DNA from: Bacteroidota bacterium
GTDB lineage: Bacteria; Bacteroidota; Ignavibacteria; Ignavibacteriales; Ignavibacteriaceae
Direction: 5' to 3'
DNA: 24,531 nt
Assembly: GCA_023433685.1 (NCBI GenBank)
Contig: JAEYUD010000259.1
Coordinates: forward strand, 1 to 24,531
A program made the position numbers and the translations under genes. Each line of letters begins with the position of its first letter. Position 1 is the stretch's first letter. This document shows positions 7,963 through 15,868 of this stretch, piece by piece. The notes beneath the pieces are model-generated. The model was not told the DNA's origin, did not search any database, and saw only the letters and a list, made by a program, of their open reading frames with translations.

Positions 7963-9507
7963 CTATAAAGGAATGTTTGAATGCTTTTTCCCGGGATTTT
8001 TATCCTTTTTGGTTTTCAACAACTGAAAAGAGTTGATCAACCGTATCCGGGTATCCGCCGGTTCTATCACGTCATCGATAAAACCTCTTTCGGCGGCAGT
8101 GTAAGGATTCGCGAATTTTTTGATATACTCATCGAGCTTCTCATTAAGAGCGGCTTCGTGATCCTCCGCGGCAGCTATCTCCTTCTTGAAGATTATTTCC
8201 ACCGCGCCCTTTGGACCCATAACGGCAATTTCAGCCGAGGGCCACGCAAAATTGAAATCACCTCGTATGTGCTTCGAGTTCATTACATCGTAAGCACCAC
8301 CGTAAGCTTTTCTGGTAATAACCGTGATCTTGGGAACTGTCGCCTCGCTGAACGCGAACAACAGTTTTGCCCCGTGTCTTATTATCCCGTTCCATTCCTG
8401 ATCGGTTCCGGGAAGAAAACCGGGCACGTCTTCAAGTACAAGCAGCGGAATATTGAAGGCGTCGCAAAAACGGACGAACCTGGCGCCTTTAACTGAGGCG
8501 TTAATATCAAGAACACCAGCAAGCACCGATGGTTGATTGGCAACAATTCCTATACTCATTCCGCCAAGACGGGCAAACCCGCAAACTATGTTTTCAGCAT
8601 AATTCGCGTGTACCTCGAAAAACTCTTCATCGTCAACTATTAACCCGATCACTTCCTTAATGTCGTAAGGCTTGCTGGAATTGTCGGGTATAACATTATT
8701 TAGACGCTCATCCCGCTTAATAGTTTCCTTTTTGAACGGCCGCGACAGTGGTCTGTCCTTGTAATTCAGGGGAAGGTACCCCATTAGATGCCTGACATTC
8801 ATCAGGGTTTCAATTTCATTGTCAAAAGCAAAGTGTGCTACTCCGCTTTTTACGGAATGGGTCTCAGCCCCTCCAAGATCTTCAAAAGTTACATCTTCAT
8901 GTGTTACCGTTTTTACGACATTCGGTCCGGTAACGAACATGTAGCTCGAATTTTTTACCATAAAGATGAAGTCTGTTATGGCAGGTGAATAAACCGCACC
9001 TCCCGCGCAGGGCCCCAAGACAACACTTATCTGTGGTATCACACCGCTCGCCAAAGTGTTAAGGAGGAATATGTCGGCGTAACCACCAAGACTTACCACC
9101 CCTTCCTGAATACGGGCACCACCGGAATCGTTAAGCCCGATTACCGGTATCCCTGTTTTCATTGCCATCTGCATAACCTTGCAGATCTTTTCGGCATGAG
9201 TTTCGGAGAGTGAACCTCCAAAAACTGTAAAATCCTGGCTGTAAACGGCAACAGGTCTTCCCTCTATGGTACCGAAACCGGTAACCACACCGTCGCCATA
9301 ATATGTCTGTTTCTCCAGACCAAAATCTCTTGAACGGTGTTTTACAAAAACATCGATCTCTTCAAAACTTCCTTCATCAAGGAGCAGCTCGATTCTTTCA
9401 CGCGCGGAAAGTTTACCCTGCTGGTGCTGCCTGGCGATCTTTTCCTCGCCACCTCCCTTTTTTGCCAGCTCACGTTTTTCTCTAAGTTCAGCAATTTTTT
9501 CGTGCAT
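7963..9507 (-). CDS. pccB: Acyl-CoA carboxylase beta subunit (propionyl-CoA carboxylase / methylmalonyl-CoA decarboxylase type)
   Basis: This is a biotin-dependent carboxyltransferase of 514 residues, the usual family length. Both crotonase-like halves are present. The N-terminal half has GLNDSGGARIQEGV (124-137) and GPCAGGAVYSPA (166-177), forming the CoA site. The C-terminal half has DVPGFLPGTDQE (360-371) and RKAYGGAYDVM (399-409). Asp407 in GGAYDVM corresponds to the residue that favours propionyl-CoA in the actinobacterial PccB family, where acetyl-CoA enzymes have Ile. I therefore lean to propionyl-/methylmalonyl-CoA chemistry. The partner biotin carboxylase and biotin carrier are not in the window, so it could act as PccB, as MmdA of a sodium-pumping decarboxylase, or as a transcarboxylase subunit. 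It is divergently transcribed from the NHL gene and may be co-transcribed with the transglycosylase gene. The ribosome binding site is weak (GAAG). Confidence 0.93.
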   Translation of the reverse strand: MHEKIAELREKRELAKKGGGEEKIARQHQQGKLSARERIELLLDEGSFEEIDVFVKHRSRDFGLEKQTYYGDGVVTGFGTIEGRPVAVYSQDFTVFGGSLSETHAEKICKVMQMAMKTGIPVIGLNDSGGARIQEGVVSLGGYADIFLLNTLASGVIPQISVVLGPCAGGAVYSPAITDFIFMVKNSSYMFVTGPNVVKTVTHEDVTFEDLGGAETHSVKSGVAHFAFDNEIETLMNVRHLMGYLPLNYKDRPLSRPFKKETIKRDERLNNVIPDNSSKPYDIKEVIGLIVDDEEFFEVHANYAENIVCGFARLGGMSIGIVANQPSVLAGVLDINASVKGARFVRFCDAFNIPLLVLEDVPGFLPGTDQEWNGIIRHGAKLLFAFSEATVPKITVITRKAYGGAYDVMNSKHIRGDFNFAWPSAEIAVMGPKGAVEIIFKKEIAAAEDHEAALNEKLDEYIKKFANPYTAAERGFIDDVIEPADTRIRLINSFQLLKTKKDKNPGKKHSNIPL

Positions 9508-9624
9508 TTTTCTTCAGATACTGCTTATATTTCAGTTGGCTCCAGGGAATTTTCGAAAAAACCGTAATTCCGTTAAGCTAAATTAATATAAATACGTAAC
9601 ATGTGAAAATTATTTAAAAAGTAT
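9508..9624. promoter_or_regulatory. Divergent intergenic region between carboxylase and NHL genes
   Basis: This 117-base AT-rich spacer must hold the promoters for both directions. It contains an interrupted inverted repeat (GGAATT ... AATTCC, about 9548-9573) and an A/T-rich segment with TATAAAT-like sequence just before the plus-strand gene. I could not identify a convincing promoter on either strand. The plus-strand start at 9625 has no Shine-Dalgarno-like sequence, only A-rich leader. Confidence 0.35.
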
Positions 9625-10473
9625 ATGAAACTTTCAATTTCCCCCCTTTTATTGATCTTCGTCACTTGCAGCATCCTCAGGGCACAATCCCCGTCGTGGA
9701 TTAAGGAGGGTGAGATCGGAAATTTCAAGCACGCGAGTTCGTTTTCCCTCTCTCCCGAAGGATTTTTCTACGTCTCCGATGCCGGCGCGAGTCAGGTGCT
9801 CAAACTCAGTAAAGAGGGGGCGGTCTTTAATACCGCCGGGGGATACGGCTGGGATGCCGGAGGGCTTACATCACCTGTTGATATTTGCGCTGAAGCGGTG
9901 TATGTGCTTGTTGCTGATGAGGAGAATAACAAGATCAACAAATATGACAAGAATCTGAACCTCGCCGGAACAGTCTCCGGCAGGGACGTCTTTCCACAGG
10001 AAGGAATGTTCGGCTATCCCCGCTCGTTAACCGTCTCAACATTGGGTGATCTTTACGTGCTCGATGGTGAGAACAACAGGATTGTTTACTACAGCTTTTT
10101 TGGCGATTACAAAGGGAATTTTGGTGGCTTCAATTCAGGATTTTACACCCTTGACAGACCTGTAAAAATTACAGCTCTTAAAAATTCACTCGCCGCGCTT
10201 GACGGAAACGAATTAGTGATTTTCGACCATTTTGGCAGCTTTATTCAAAAATATCCACTGGAAGGTAAATTCATCTCCGTGAAGGGAAACGAAGGCATGG
10301 TAACCCTTACTTCAAAGCGGGAGATACTCGCCTCACCCGATGGATACAACCTTGATTTCAAAAAACTCGACCTGGATGAGCATCTATACTTTGTCGATTC
10401 CATTATCTCCGGAGATAAACTTTATATTCTCACGGAGAATTCGATACTGTTATACAGAAGGAGCGGCGAATAA
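9625..10473 (+). CDS. Secreted NHL-repeat-like beta-propeller protein
   Basis: This 282-residue protein begins with a Sec signal peptide (about 1-21, ending ILRAQ). The rest is made of NHL-like blades, for example SLSPEGFFYVSDAGASQVLK, YVLVADEENNKINKYD and GDLYVLDGENNRIVYY. Each has the usual 'display this position, then a residue pair such as NN-R/K-I' pattern. Four to six blades fit in this length, so the propeller may be six-bladed with degenerate last blades. No catalytic residues are apparent and the role is unknown; such periplasmic propellers usually bind ligands or partner proteins. It heads the only plus-strand cluster, and the next gene starts about 8 bases after its stop. Fold confidence is good; function is unassigned. 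Confidence 0.8.
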   Translation: MKLSISPLLLIFVTCSILRAQSPSWIKEGEIGNFKHASSFSLSPEGFFYVSDAGASQVLKLSKEGAVFNTAGGYGWDAGGLTSPVDICAEAVYVLVADEENNKINKYDKNLNLAGTVSGRDVFPQEGMFGYPRSLTVSTLGDLYVLDGENNRIVYYSFFGDYKGNFGGFNSGFYTLDRPVKITALKNSLAALDGNELVIFDHFGSFIQKYPLEGKFISVKGNEGMVTLTSKREILASPDGYNLDFKKLDLDEHLYFVDSIISGDKLYILTENSILLYRRSGE

Positions 10474-10481
10474 TTTCCCGG

Positions 10482-10937
10482 TTGCTCCGCGGCAAATATG
10501 TTATCCCTTTATCGTTGATGTTGCTGACCGGGGTGTCATTTTTGCCATTCATATCTGAGTCGACAGCGTGGATATACCCGTTCACCAAATCACTCTATTC
10601 CAGAATTTGTCACGGTATACCCGACCGCTGTTACGAAATTTCAGGAATGCCTCTTCATCTCTGCGCGAGATGCCTCGGGATCTATTCAGGCTTGTTTGCC
10701 GGTTCGATCACGGCACTCTTTCTGGGGAGGCAATACCTCCCGGTCTTAAAAAGAAGATACCTCCTGCTTTCATTTTCACCTGTGATTGTACATAAATCGC
10801 TGGAACTGGCTGGTCTGGTGCAATACAACCTTCCGGCTGCCACGTTTACAGGGCTGTTAAGCGGATTCCTCCTCTTTTTATATATTTCGAATCGGTTTTT
10901 ATTCAATTTTCAGAATGGTGTCAATGATCCAAAGTAA
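10482..10937 (+). CDS. DUF2085 family membrane protein
   Basis: The 151-residue protein has the DUF2085 signature: CHGIPDRC (43-50) followed by LHLCARCLGIYSG (58-70), with Cys43, His44, Cys50, Cys61 and Cys64 resembling a metal or redox site at a membrane surface. Hydrophobic segments lie at about 6-24, 67-80, 90-112 and 118-139. The biochemical role of the family is not established. The start is unclear. TTG at 10482 gives the full hydrophobic N-terminus but lies 18 bases from the nearest AAGGAG (10458-10463). That ribosome site is better placed for an ATT at 10473 or ATA at 10470, while ATG at 10518 would trim helix 1. The next gene overlaps its 3' end by 23 bases, so both are likely co-translated. 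Confidence 0.82.
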   Translation: MLRGKYVIPLSLMLLTGVSFLPFISESTAWIYPFTKSLYSRICHGIPDRCYEISGMPLHLCARCLGIYSGLFAGSITALFLGRQYLPVLKRRYLLLSFSPVIVHKSLELAGLVQYNLPAATFTGLLSGFLLFLYISNRFLFNFQNGVNDPK

Positions 10938-11442
10938 GTATTTTCCAACGCTGGTTTCAGGATTTGCAGCGGGAGTCCTGACAACAGTACCGGTTATTAA
11001 ATCACTCTCCTGCTGTGTGCTGGTTCCTGCCGCGGTGGCTTTCGCCCTATACGCCGACAAAAGAATCAGTGGCAAGGATGAGCCGATCCAAATGAACCAT
11101 GCTCTTGCTTTTGGTGTATTCACCGGACTTTTTACCACCCTCTTCGGCACCACATTCGATCTGTTGATCACTTTTATTACACGCACAAATGACCTTGTAG
11201 CCGCCTATCCTGAAATGCTGAAGATGCTCAGCTCAATCAGTTTCATGTCCACAGATTCCCCTTCAATGAAAGAAGCACTCAATCTTTTGGAGCAATCAAG
11301 GGATGAGATCGTGAACAACGGATTTTCGTTATTCTATTCGTTCATGATACTGATCAATAATCTGATCTTCTATCCGATATTTGGACTTTTGGGTGGTGTT
11401 ATTGGGAAGGCTTTGGTTGATAAAGCCCCGGTCAGAGGGTGA
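10915..11442 (+). CDS. Unrecognised four-helix membrane protein
   Basis: I do not recognise this 175-residue family with confidence; it is somewhat reminiscent of DUF4199-type proteins of Bacteroidota. Hydrophobic segments are at about 12-29, 33-48, 62-88 and 138-165. They are separated by a short basic loop (YADKRISGKDEP) and a polar, helical 45-residue loop (about 91-135). A Cys pair (SLSCC, 31-34) sits at the start of helix 2. It overlaps the DUF2085 gene by 23 bases, implying linked expression and perhaps a shared complex. Start choices are ATG 10915, GTG 10918 or ATG 10924, none with a clear ribosome binding site. Its TGA stop lies inside a hairpin shared with the convergent tonB gene. 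Confidence 0.75.
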   Translation: MVSMIQSKYFPTLVSGFAAGVLTTVPVIKSLSCCVLVPAAVAFALYADKRISGKDEPIQMNHALAFGVFTGLFTTLFGTTFDLLITFITRTNDLVAAYPEMLKMLSSISFMSTDSPSMKEALNLLEQSRDEIVNNGFSLFYSFMILINNLIFYPIFGLLGGVIGKALVDKAPVRG

Positions 11443-11455
11443 TACCCTCTACCGG
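11428..11455. terminator. Hairpin shared by two convergent gene ends
   Basis: CCGGT-c-AGAGGGT (11428-11440) pairs with ACCCTCT-ACCGG (11444-11455) around a 3-base loop, giving a 12-bp stem with one bulged C. It contains the stop codons of the plus-strand membrane gene (TGA, 11440-11442) and of tonB (TAG on the minus strand, 11449-11451). Neither side has a U-tract, so it may work by factor-assisted termination or 3'-end protection rather than as a classic intrinsic terminator. Confidence 0.5.
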
Positions 11456-12111
11456 AGTCTGAATGGAAATGTTATTGTAACGTTCTGAACAAAGTTCTCA
11501 CCTGCCGGGAGTTTCTCAAATCGCCAGGTTTTAAGGGCATTAATACTAAGATTGTCAAGTTTTGGGTCAAGTTTCTTTACAGGCACCACGCTTCCAACCG
11601 TGCCATTGGGCAAAATTGTAAACGAAAGAACCACGTTCCCTTCAATATTCACACCGGCCGGATATTTTGGAACATTCCAGCTTAGAACAGCCCGTTTTCC
11701 TTTACCGCCCCAACCGATCGAATAACCGGTGCCGTAAGTGGTGCCTCCCCCGGTACCCGGATTTGGATTCCCACCCTGGTTCTGATTACCCTGTTTTCCC
11801 TTGTCATCCTTTGGAGGGGTTTTTACTCCGTCTTTATCGGTGTTTTTGGCCTCGGGGGGTTTAACTTTGTCTTTCACCTTCTTTTCTTCCTTTGTCTCGG
11901 CTGTGGCAGTAACCTCATTCGTTTTTTCACCCGGATCTCCCTTTACACCCGGATCACCACCTATCTGTGGCACTTCCTCGAACTCAAACTCTATGGTACT
12001 CTTCGATTCTGTTGGTATACTGCCTCCGAAATAAAGAGTGAACATCAGCAGAAATGCCAGAGCGTGCAAAATGATCGATACACTGACCGAGATACCACTA
12101 TCCCTGTTCAA
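11449..12111 (-). CDS. tonB: TonB-family energy transducer
   Basis: This protein couples the ExbB-ExbD motor to outer-membrane proteins. The single N-terminal membrane helix (about 8-28) contains SIILH, the S-x3-H pattern (Ser12, His16) required in TonB helices. A Lys/Glu- and Gly/Pro-rich periplasmic spacer (about 45-140, with GNQNQGGNPNPGTGGG) replaces the Pro-rich rod. The C-terminal TonB domain (about 145-220) has the typical KYP...GVNIEGNVVLSFTI...NALKTWRFEKLPAGE pattern. It starts with TTG, preceded by AAGGAAT, 4 bases after the exbD stop. It is the last gene of the SPOR-ExbB-ExbD-TonB run. Its placement with a SPOR protein, and with a plug-less barrel upstream, raises the possibility that it is dedicated to that system. 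It could also be a general TonB serving receptors such as the thiamine one. Confidence 0.93.
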   Translation of the reverse strand: MNRDSGISVSVSIILHALAFLLMFTLYFGGSIPTESKSTIEFEFEEVPQIGGDPGVKGDPGEKTNEVTATAETKEEKKVKDKVKPPEAKNTDKDGVKTPPKDDKGKQGNQNQGGNPNPGTGGGTTYGTGYSIGWGGKGKRAVLSWNVPKYPAGVNIEGNVVLSFTILPNGTVGSVVPVKKLDPKLDNLSINALKTWRFEKLPAGENFVQNVTITFPFRLR

Positions 12112-12115
12112 ACTG

Positions 12116-12529
12116 TTATTCCTTTTCCGGGGTTTTCTTGTCGGTCTGAAGAGTGAACTTCTCGAATCCGGATCCCTTTGCCGCGTCGATCACAAGAACC
12201 ACCTTCTCTATCGGCACATCTTTATCAGAGGCTATTATCAGATTTGCCTCATTGTTCTTCTCGCGAAGGGCTTTTAACTTTATTTCAAGTTCAGGCTCGG
12301 CAACCACTTGGCTTCCGACATAATAAACTCCTTCTTTCGAAATGGTGACGACGTAATCAGAAGAAACAACCTGTTCTGATGATTTGGAACCGGGCAGTTT
12401 AACCTTTACACCTGATTGAACAACATACTGCGAAGTGATCATGAAAAATATCAGAAGAAGCATCACTACGTCGGTCAGTGATGAAAACTGGAATTCAGCC
12501 AGCGGTTTGTTTTGTCTCTTAAAACGCAT
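12116..12529 (-). CDS. exbD: ExbD/TolR family biopolymer transport protein
   Basis: This is a proton-channel subunit of 137 residues with one N-terminal membrane helix. The essential Asp20 lies in SSLTDVVMLLLIFFMITS (16-33). The periplasmic domain follows (about 45-130, KVKLPGSKS ... LIIASDKDVPIEKVVLVIDAAKGSG), as in ExbD/TolR. It is placed 7 bases after exbB; the exbB stop overlaps the AGGTG ribosome site for exbD, so translation is coupled. From sequence alone ExbD and TolR are hard to separate, but the adjacent tonB, and the lack of tolB and pal, favour ExbD. Confidence 0.94.
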   Translation of the reverse strand: MRFKRQNKPLAEFQFSSLTDVVMLLLIFFMITSQYVVQSGVKVKLPGSKSSEQVVSSDYVVTISKEGVYYVGSQVVAEPELEIKLKALREKNNEANLIIASDKDVPIEKVVLVIDAAKGSGFEKFTLQTDKKTPEKE

Positions 12530-12536
12530 TTTTCAC

Positions 12537-13196
12537 CTAAAAATCGATATCGATATCAGATTTCTGAGGCTGCTGACCGTGGCTTACGTCCTCAAGAGTG
12601 TCGATAACATCGGTTGAAACAGCTTCCATATCCAGCACCACTTTGTTGATCTGACTGAGAAGATAGTTATAAGCGATCAACGCGGGAATACCCACGACAA
12701 GCCCGAATACTGTGGTAATAAGTGCTTCATAGATACCGCTCGCAAGATCGGCCGGGCTGGCATTTCCCTTCAGACGTTCTACCGTCATGAACGCTGAGAC
12801 AAGGCCCGTAACCGTGCCAAGGAAGCCAAGAAGTGGCGCCGCGCCGGCAACTGTGGCGAGAACCCAGAGTCCTCTCTCGAGTTTACCGATCTCCTGATTA
12901 CCGGAGTCTTCTATAGCTTCGCGTACTCTCTGATATCCATATCTGTGCTTCTTAAGTCCTTTTTTAATAATGGCAGCTATAGGCGACCTCTCACCTTTCA
13001 GCACTTGTATGGTGCCGGCGATATCATTCTTCCGGAGCAAGGTTTCAACCGTGAGAATAAATTTGGGCACATTAACTTTTGCTTTCCTGAGCGCGATCAA
13101 TTTTTCGATTATCACCGCGAGACCGATTATCGAGAGGAGCAGTATTGGCCACATGACCACACCGCCTTTTAAGAACATTTCCACCAGGTTCATCAT
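12537..13196 (-). CDS. exbB: ExbB/TolQ/MotA family proton channel protein
   Basis: This inner-membrane subunit forms the pentameric channel around ExbD. The 219 residues hold helix 1 (about 12-34), a cytoplasmic loop, helix 2 (about 110-135, containing the signature GAAPLLGFLGTVTGLVSAF) and helix 3 (about 152-180, GIYEALITTVFGLVVGIPA). Thr129/Thr161-region residues line the proton path in the family. The C-terminal tail (about 190-219) is acidic and cytoplasmic. It is 17 bases downstream of the SPOR gene and 7 bases upstream of exbD. The SPOR-ExbB-ExbD-TonB order suggests that the motor acts with a peptidoglycan-binding partner. Confidence 0.94.
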   Translation of the reverse strand: MMNLVEMFLKGGVVMWPILLLSIIGLAVIIEKLIALRKAKVNVPKFILTVETLLRKNDIAGTIQVLKGERSPIAAIIKKGLKKHRYGYQRVREAIEDSGNQEIGKLERGLWVLATVAGAAPLLGFLGTVTGLVSAFMTVERLKGNASPADLASGIYEALITTVFGLVVGIPALIAYNYLLSQINKVVLDMEAVSTDVIDTLEDVSHGQQPQKSDIDIDF

Positions 13197-13213
13197 AAAT
13201 TCTTCTGATTCCT

Positions 13214-15868
13214 TTAGCTCTTTTTGTTTTTGTTTAATGTCTTGTTTACTTCAAGGGCTTTTTCTTCTTTATCGTATGGACCAACCCGCACCCGGTACCA
13301 TACACCATCTTCGCCTCTTACCCCCTCTTTTTTCACCTTCATTATAAACGAATTGTAACCTTTTTTCTTCAGCTCTTTGGCAACTTTTTCTGCGGTTTCA
13401 AACGATCTGTGAGCCGATATCTGTATAAAAAATTTCTTCCCCGATTTAAAAACAAAATCGGCTATCTTCTTCTCGTTCACCTTGTTTTTTACCGCGTCCT
13501 GCAAAGTAATGTTCCCTGACCCCGCCGCCTTTTCTTTCTCTTTTTCCTTGCTCTCTTTCCCTTTTCCCCCTTTTTTATCTTTCGTCGTGCTTTTTGCGAT
13601 CAGACTGTCGGGTGGCACGGTAACTTTTATCTGTTTTTTCGATGAAGTATCATAATCAACAGCGGTTAAAACACCATTTTCCGCCACTTCATAATATTTT
13701 CCCTCTTTAAGAATCGTGCCCTTCAAAATGGCATCATTCTGCGTATCCTTGTTATAGGGGTACTCCCTCTGATCGGCGAGAGAATTGCTGTCTGTCACCA
13801 CAACTGCCCCTTTCGCGAGGTCTTCCTTGCTTATAGACGCGGGTTTCCCCTTCAACAACCCGGTTGAATCAAGTATGAACCAGGTCGCCACCATTAAACC
13901 AAGCAGCAGAAGCATTTTTAACAGTACCGAATATGTGCTTTTTTCTTCAGGGTCTTCGCTGCTCATGGGTTTTACTTCCTCTTTTATGCCGGCTTTTATT
14001 CCTGACACAGGTTCAATTGGCTCTGATATCTGAATTGGTTCCTGAACAGCCGCTGTAAATTCAATGTCAGTTGAAGGGGTTTCTTCAATTACAGAATCCC
14101 GGCTGATATGATGAAAAACTTCGCCGGAATCATCCTCCGGCTCAGACTTTTTTGGCTCATCTCCCATGTCAGCAGACTCTGTTTCATCTGAAATATCTGC
14201 TGCATTCTGACTCTGTTCGGGAATCTCAGGTTCGATCACGTCGTCAAAAAAATCTTCATCGAAAAGGAAATCACCTTTTTCCGAGATATCACCGGTTTCT
14301 TCTTCCTGAACAGGTTCAACCCCTTCAAGTTCAAGATCATCTTCCGTGATCAGACCGGGTTCCTCTTCCTCAACTGGTTCAATCTCTTCAAGTTCAAGAT
14401 CATCTTCCGTGATCAGACCGGGTTCTTCTTCCTTAACAGGTTCAATCTCTTCATGTTCAAGATCATCTTCTGTGATCAGACCGGGTTCTTCCCCTGTGAT
14501 CATCTCCTCAACCTGAATAACGGGTTCAATTATCTCATCTCCTGCAAATTCAGGAGTCTCCTGAACCGAGAGAATCTCTTCAGGGGAAATCTCAATAACA
14601 GGTTCCGGAGCTATTTCCTCCTCTTCTTCAAGATCATCAAATATGCTGATGCGCTGTTTTTTATGTGGAGGCTCTTCTTCCTCGACCGGTACTTCTTCTT
14701 CAGCTATATCTTCTGTCGGAGTGACCTCTGCTTCGGGTGAGTGTTCAGCTAAAAGTGCCTCATCAAAAACCGGGATTCCGTACGAGGGTATCTCTTCAGC
14801 GGATTCTTCTTCTACCGGATCAGGGCTTTCTTCCGGGAGTGTTTCATCGTCTTCCTCTATCACCGGCTCTTCCGGTGTTACGGTCATTTCTTCCACCACT
14901 TCAAAATGATCACTTCCGCTTACCGGCTCATAAACCGGAGGTTCAACTGTTTCGGTTTCATCACCGGAATACCTCATTTCCTGCGGGACTGATTCAGATT
15001 CAAAACCGGGTTCTTCATCCAGAGGCTCCCCGGCCTGATCGGGATCGCTAACAAGAGTATCCATGAATTCTTCAAGCAATTCATCATCTTTTGGCGGGGC
15101 AGGTTCTTCTTCAATTTGAGGAGTAACTTTAAGTCCACCTTCAAAAACGGTAAACTCCTCTTCGCCCTCATCTTCACTGTCATCAACAACGATCATCGAA
15201 TGGGTGAAAAGCACTTCTGGTTCATCATCCAATTTGAGGATATCACTCTTGGCTTCGTCATCTTCACGTTCAGGGTGCAAGCCTATTTCAGAGAATAGAT
15301 CCGGTTCCTCCGAAAACGGGGCTCTTAAAGTGATATCTTCATCATCTTTGAATGCCTTCGAAACAGGATGAACTTTCTGAAAACCATCTTCCGAGTCCTC
15401 AAAAAGAGGTATATCTGGCCGGTCTGTGTATGTTTCAGTGCGGATTTCGCCATCCAATAATATCTTTGATAGTCCACCCGCTCTTCTTGAAATGCCTTCG
15501 CTTCCACTGACGCTTATTACGCGATCGAAGAATTGCCGCATCACGGGTGAAACTTCCGGTAATCCCCCCTCATCAGTACCGGTTCCAATTGAAAGGAATT
15601 CACTGACTGCAAGCTGCTCCGAGGCCTTGTTACCGAGAGATATCTCCTCGATAAGCTCAAGACGGTCGTTTAAAAACTGAAGAACCTCCCGGTCACCACC
15701 ATCAAGCAAACGACGTTTCACGAGACAGAGCCTGTTGAGATCGTAGATCCTCTCCGGCTCAAAATATTTTTTGGACATCAGCTCAAACTGACCCAGGAAG
15801 TCGATCATGGTCAAACTGTTTCCGAAGAACTCGTCGCGAATCTTTTGAAGCATGCTGCCGCCGCTCAT
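13214..15868 (-). CDS. DamX-like acidic cytoplasmic/SPOR-domain membrane protein
   Basis: This 884-residue protein crosses the inner membrane once. Its layout is: a folded N-terminal region (about 1-150) without charge bias; a very acidic, Pro/Glu/Asp-rich disordered cytoplasmic stretch (about 155-640), including three tandem 21-residue repeats at 461-523; one membrane helix (about 646-666, VLLKMLLLLGLMVATWFIL); a basic Lys-rich linker (about 755-785); and a C-terminal SPOR domain (about 808-880, FFIQISAHRSFETAEKVA and WYRVRVGPYD). SPOR domains bind glycan strands stripped of peptides, mainly at the division septum. The topology matches E. coli DamX, though the cytoplasmic part is much longer here. 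It begins the SPOR-ExbB-ExbD-TonB run, after a 98-base gap that may contain its own promoter. The SPOR call is strong; a septal role is inferred. Confidence 0.88.
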   Translation of the reverse strand: MSGGSMLQKIRDEFFGNSLTMIDFLGQFELMSKKYFEPERIYDLNRLCLVKRRLLDGGDREVLQFLNDRLELIEEISLGNKASEQLAVSEFLSIGTGTDEGGLPEVSPVMRQFFDRVISVSGSEGISRRAGGLSKILLDGEIRTETYTDRPDIPLFEDSEDGFQKVHPVSKAFKDDEDITLRAPFSEEPDLFSEIGLHPEREDDEAKSDILKLDDEPEVLFTHSMIVVDDSEDEGEEEFTVFEGGLKVTPQIEEEPAPPKDDELLEEFMDTLVSDPDQAGEPLDEEPGFESESVPQEMRYSGDETETVEPPVYEPVSGSDHFEVVEEMTVTPEEPVIEEDDETLPEESPDPVEEESAEEIPSYGIPVFDEALLAEHSPEAEVTPTEDIAEEEVPVEEEEPPHKKQRISIFDDLEEEEEIAPEPVIEISPEEILSVQETPEFAGDEIIEPVIQVEEMITGEEPGLITEDDLEHEEIEPVKEEEPGLITEDDLELEEIEPVEEEEPGLITEDDLELEGVEPVQEEETGDISEKGDFLFDEDFFDDVIEPEIPEQSQNAADISDETESADMGDEPKKSEPEDDSGEVFHHISRDSVIEETPSTDIEFTAAVQEPIQISEPIEPVSGIKAGIKEEVKPMSSEDPEEKSTYSVLLKMLLLLGLMVATWFILDSTGLLKGKPASISKEDLAKGAVVVTDSNSLADQREYPYNKDTQNDAILKGTILKEGKYYEVAENGVLTAVDYDTSSKKQIKVTVPPDSLIAKSTTKDKKGGKGKESKEKEKEKAAGSGNITLQDAVKNKVNEKKIADFVFKSGKKFFIQISAHRSFETAEKVAKELKKKGYNSFIMKVKKEGVRGEDGVWYRVRVGPYDKEEKALEVNKTLNKNKKS
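14300..14488 (-). repeat. Three tandem 63-bp coding repeats in the SPOR protein
   Basis: Three 63-base units encode EPGLITEDDLE(H/L)E-(E/G)-(I/V)-EPV(K/E/Q)EE. The block GATCATCTTCYGTGATCAGACCGGGTT is nearly identical in all three at the DNA level. This points to recent expansion within an already acidic region and to likely length variation between strains. Confidence 0.9.

Noticed and set aside
7981..8496. Plus-strand open frame of 171 codons opposite the carboxylase gene
   Set aside because: Its product has no recognisable family features, and the opposite strand encodes a full-length, motif-complete carboxyltransferase; it is a shadow frame.
14300..14488. Regular 63-base repeats considered as a CRISPR-like or non-coding array
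   Set aside because: There are only three units, with no unique spacers and a perfectly maintained reading frame; they are coding repeats.
14643..14909. Ser-rich plus-strand open frame opposite the SPOR protein
   Set aside because: Its serine runs are the antisense of Glu/Asp-rich codons (GAA/GAG/GAT); a composition artefact.
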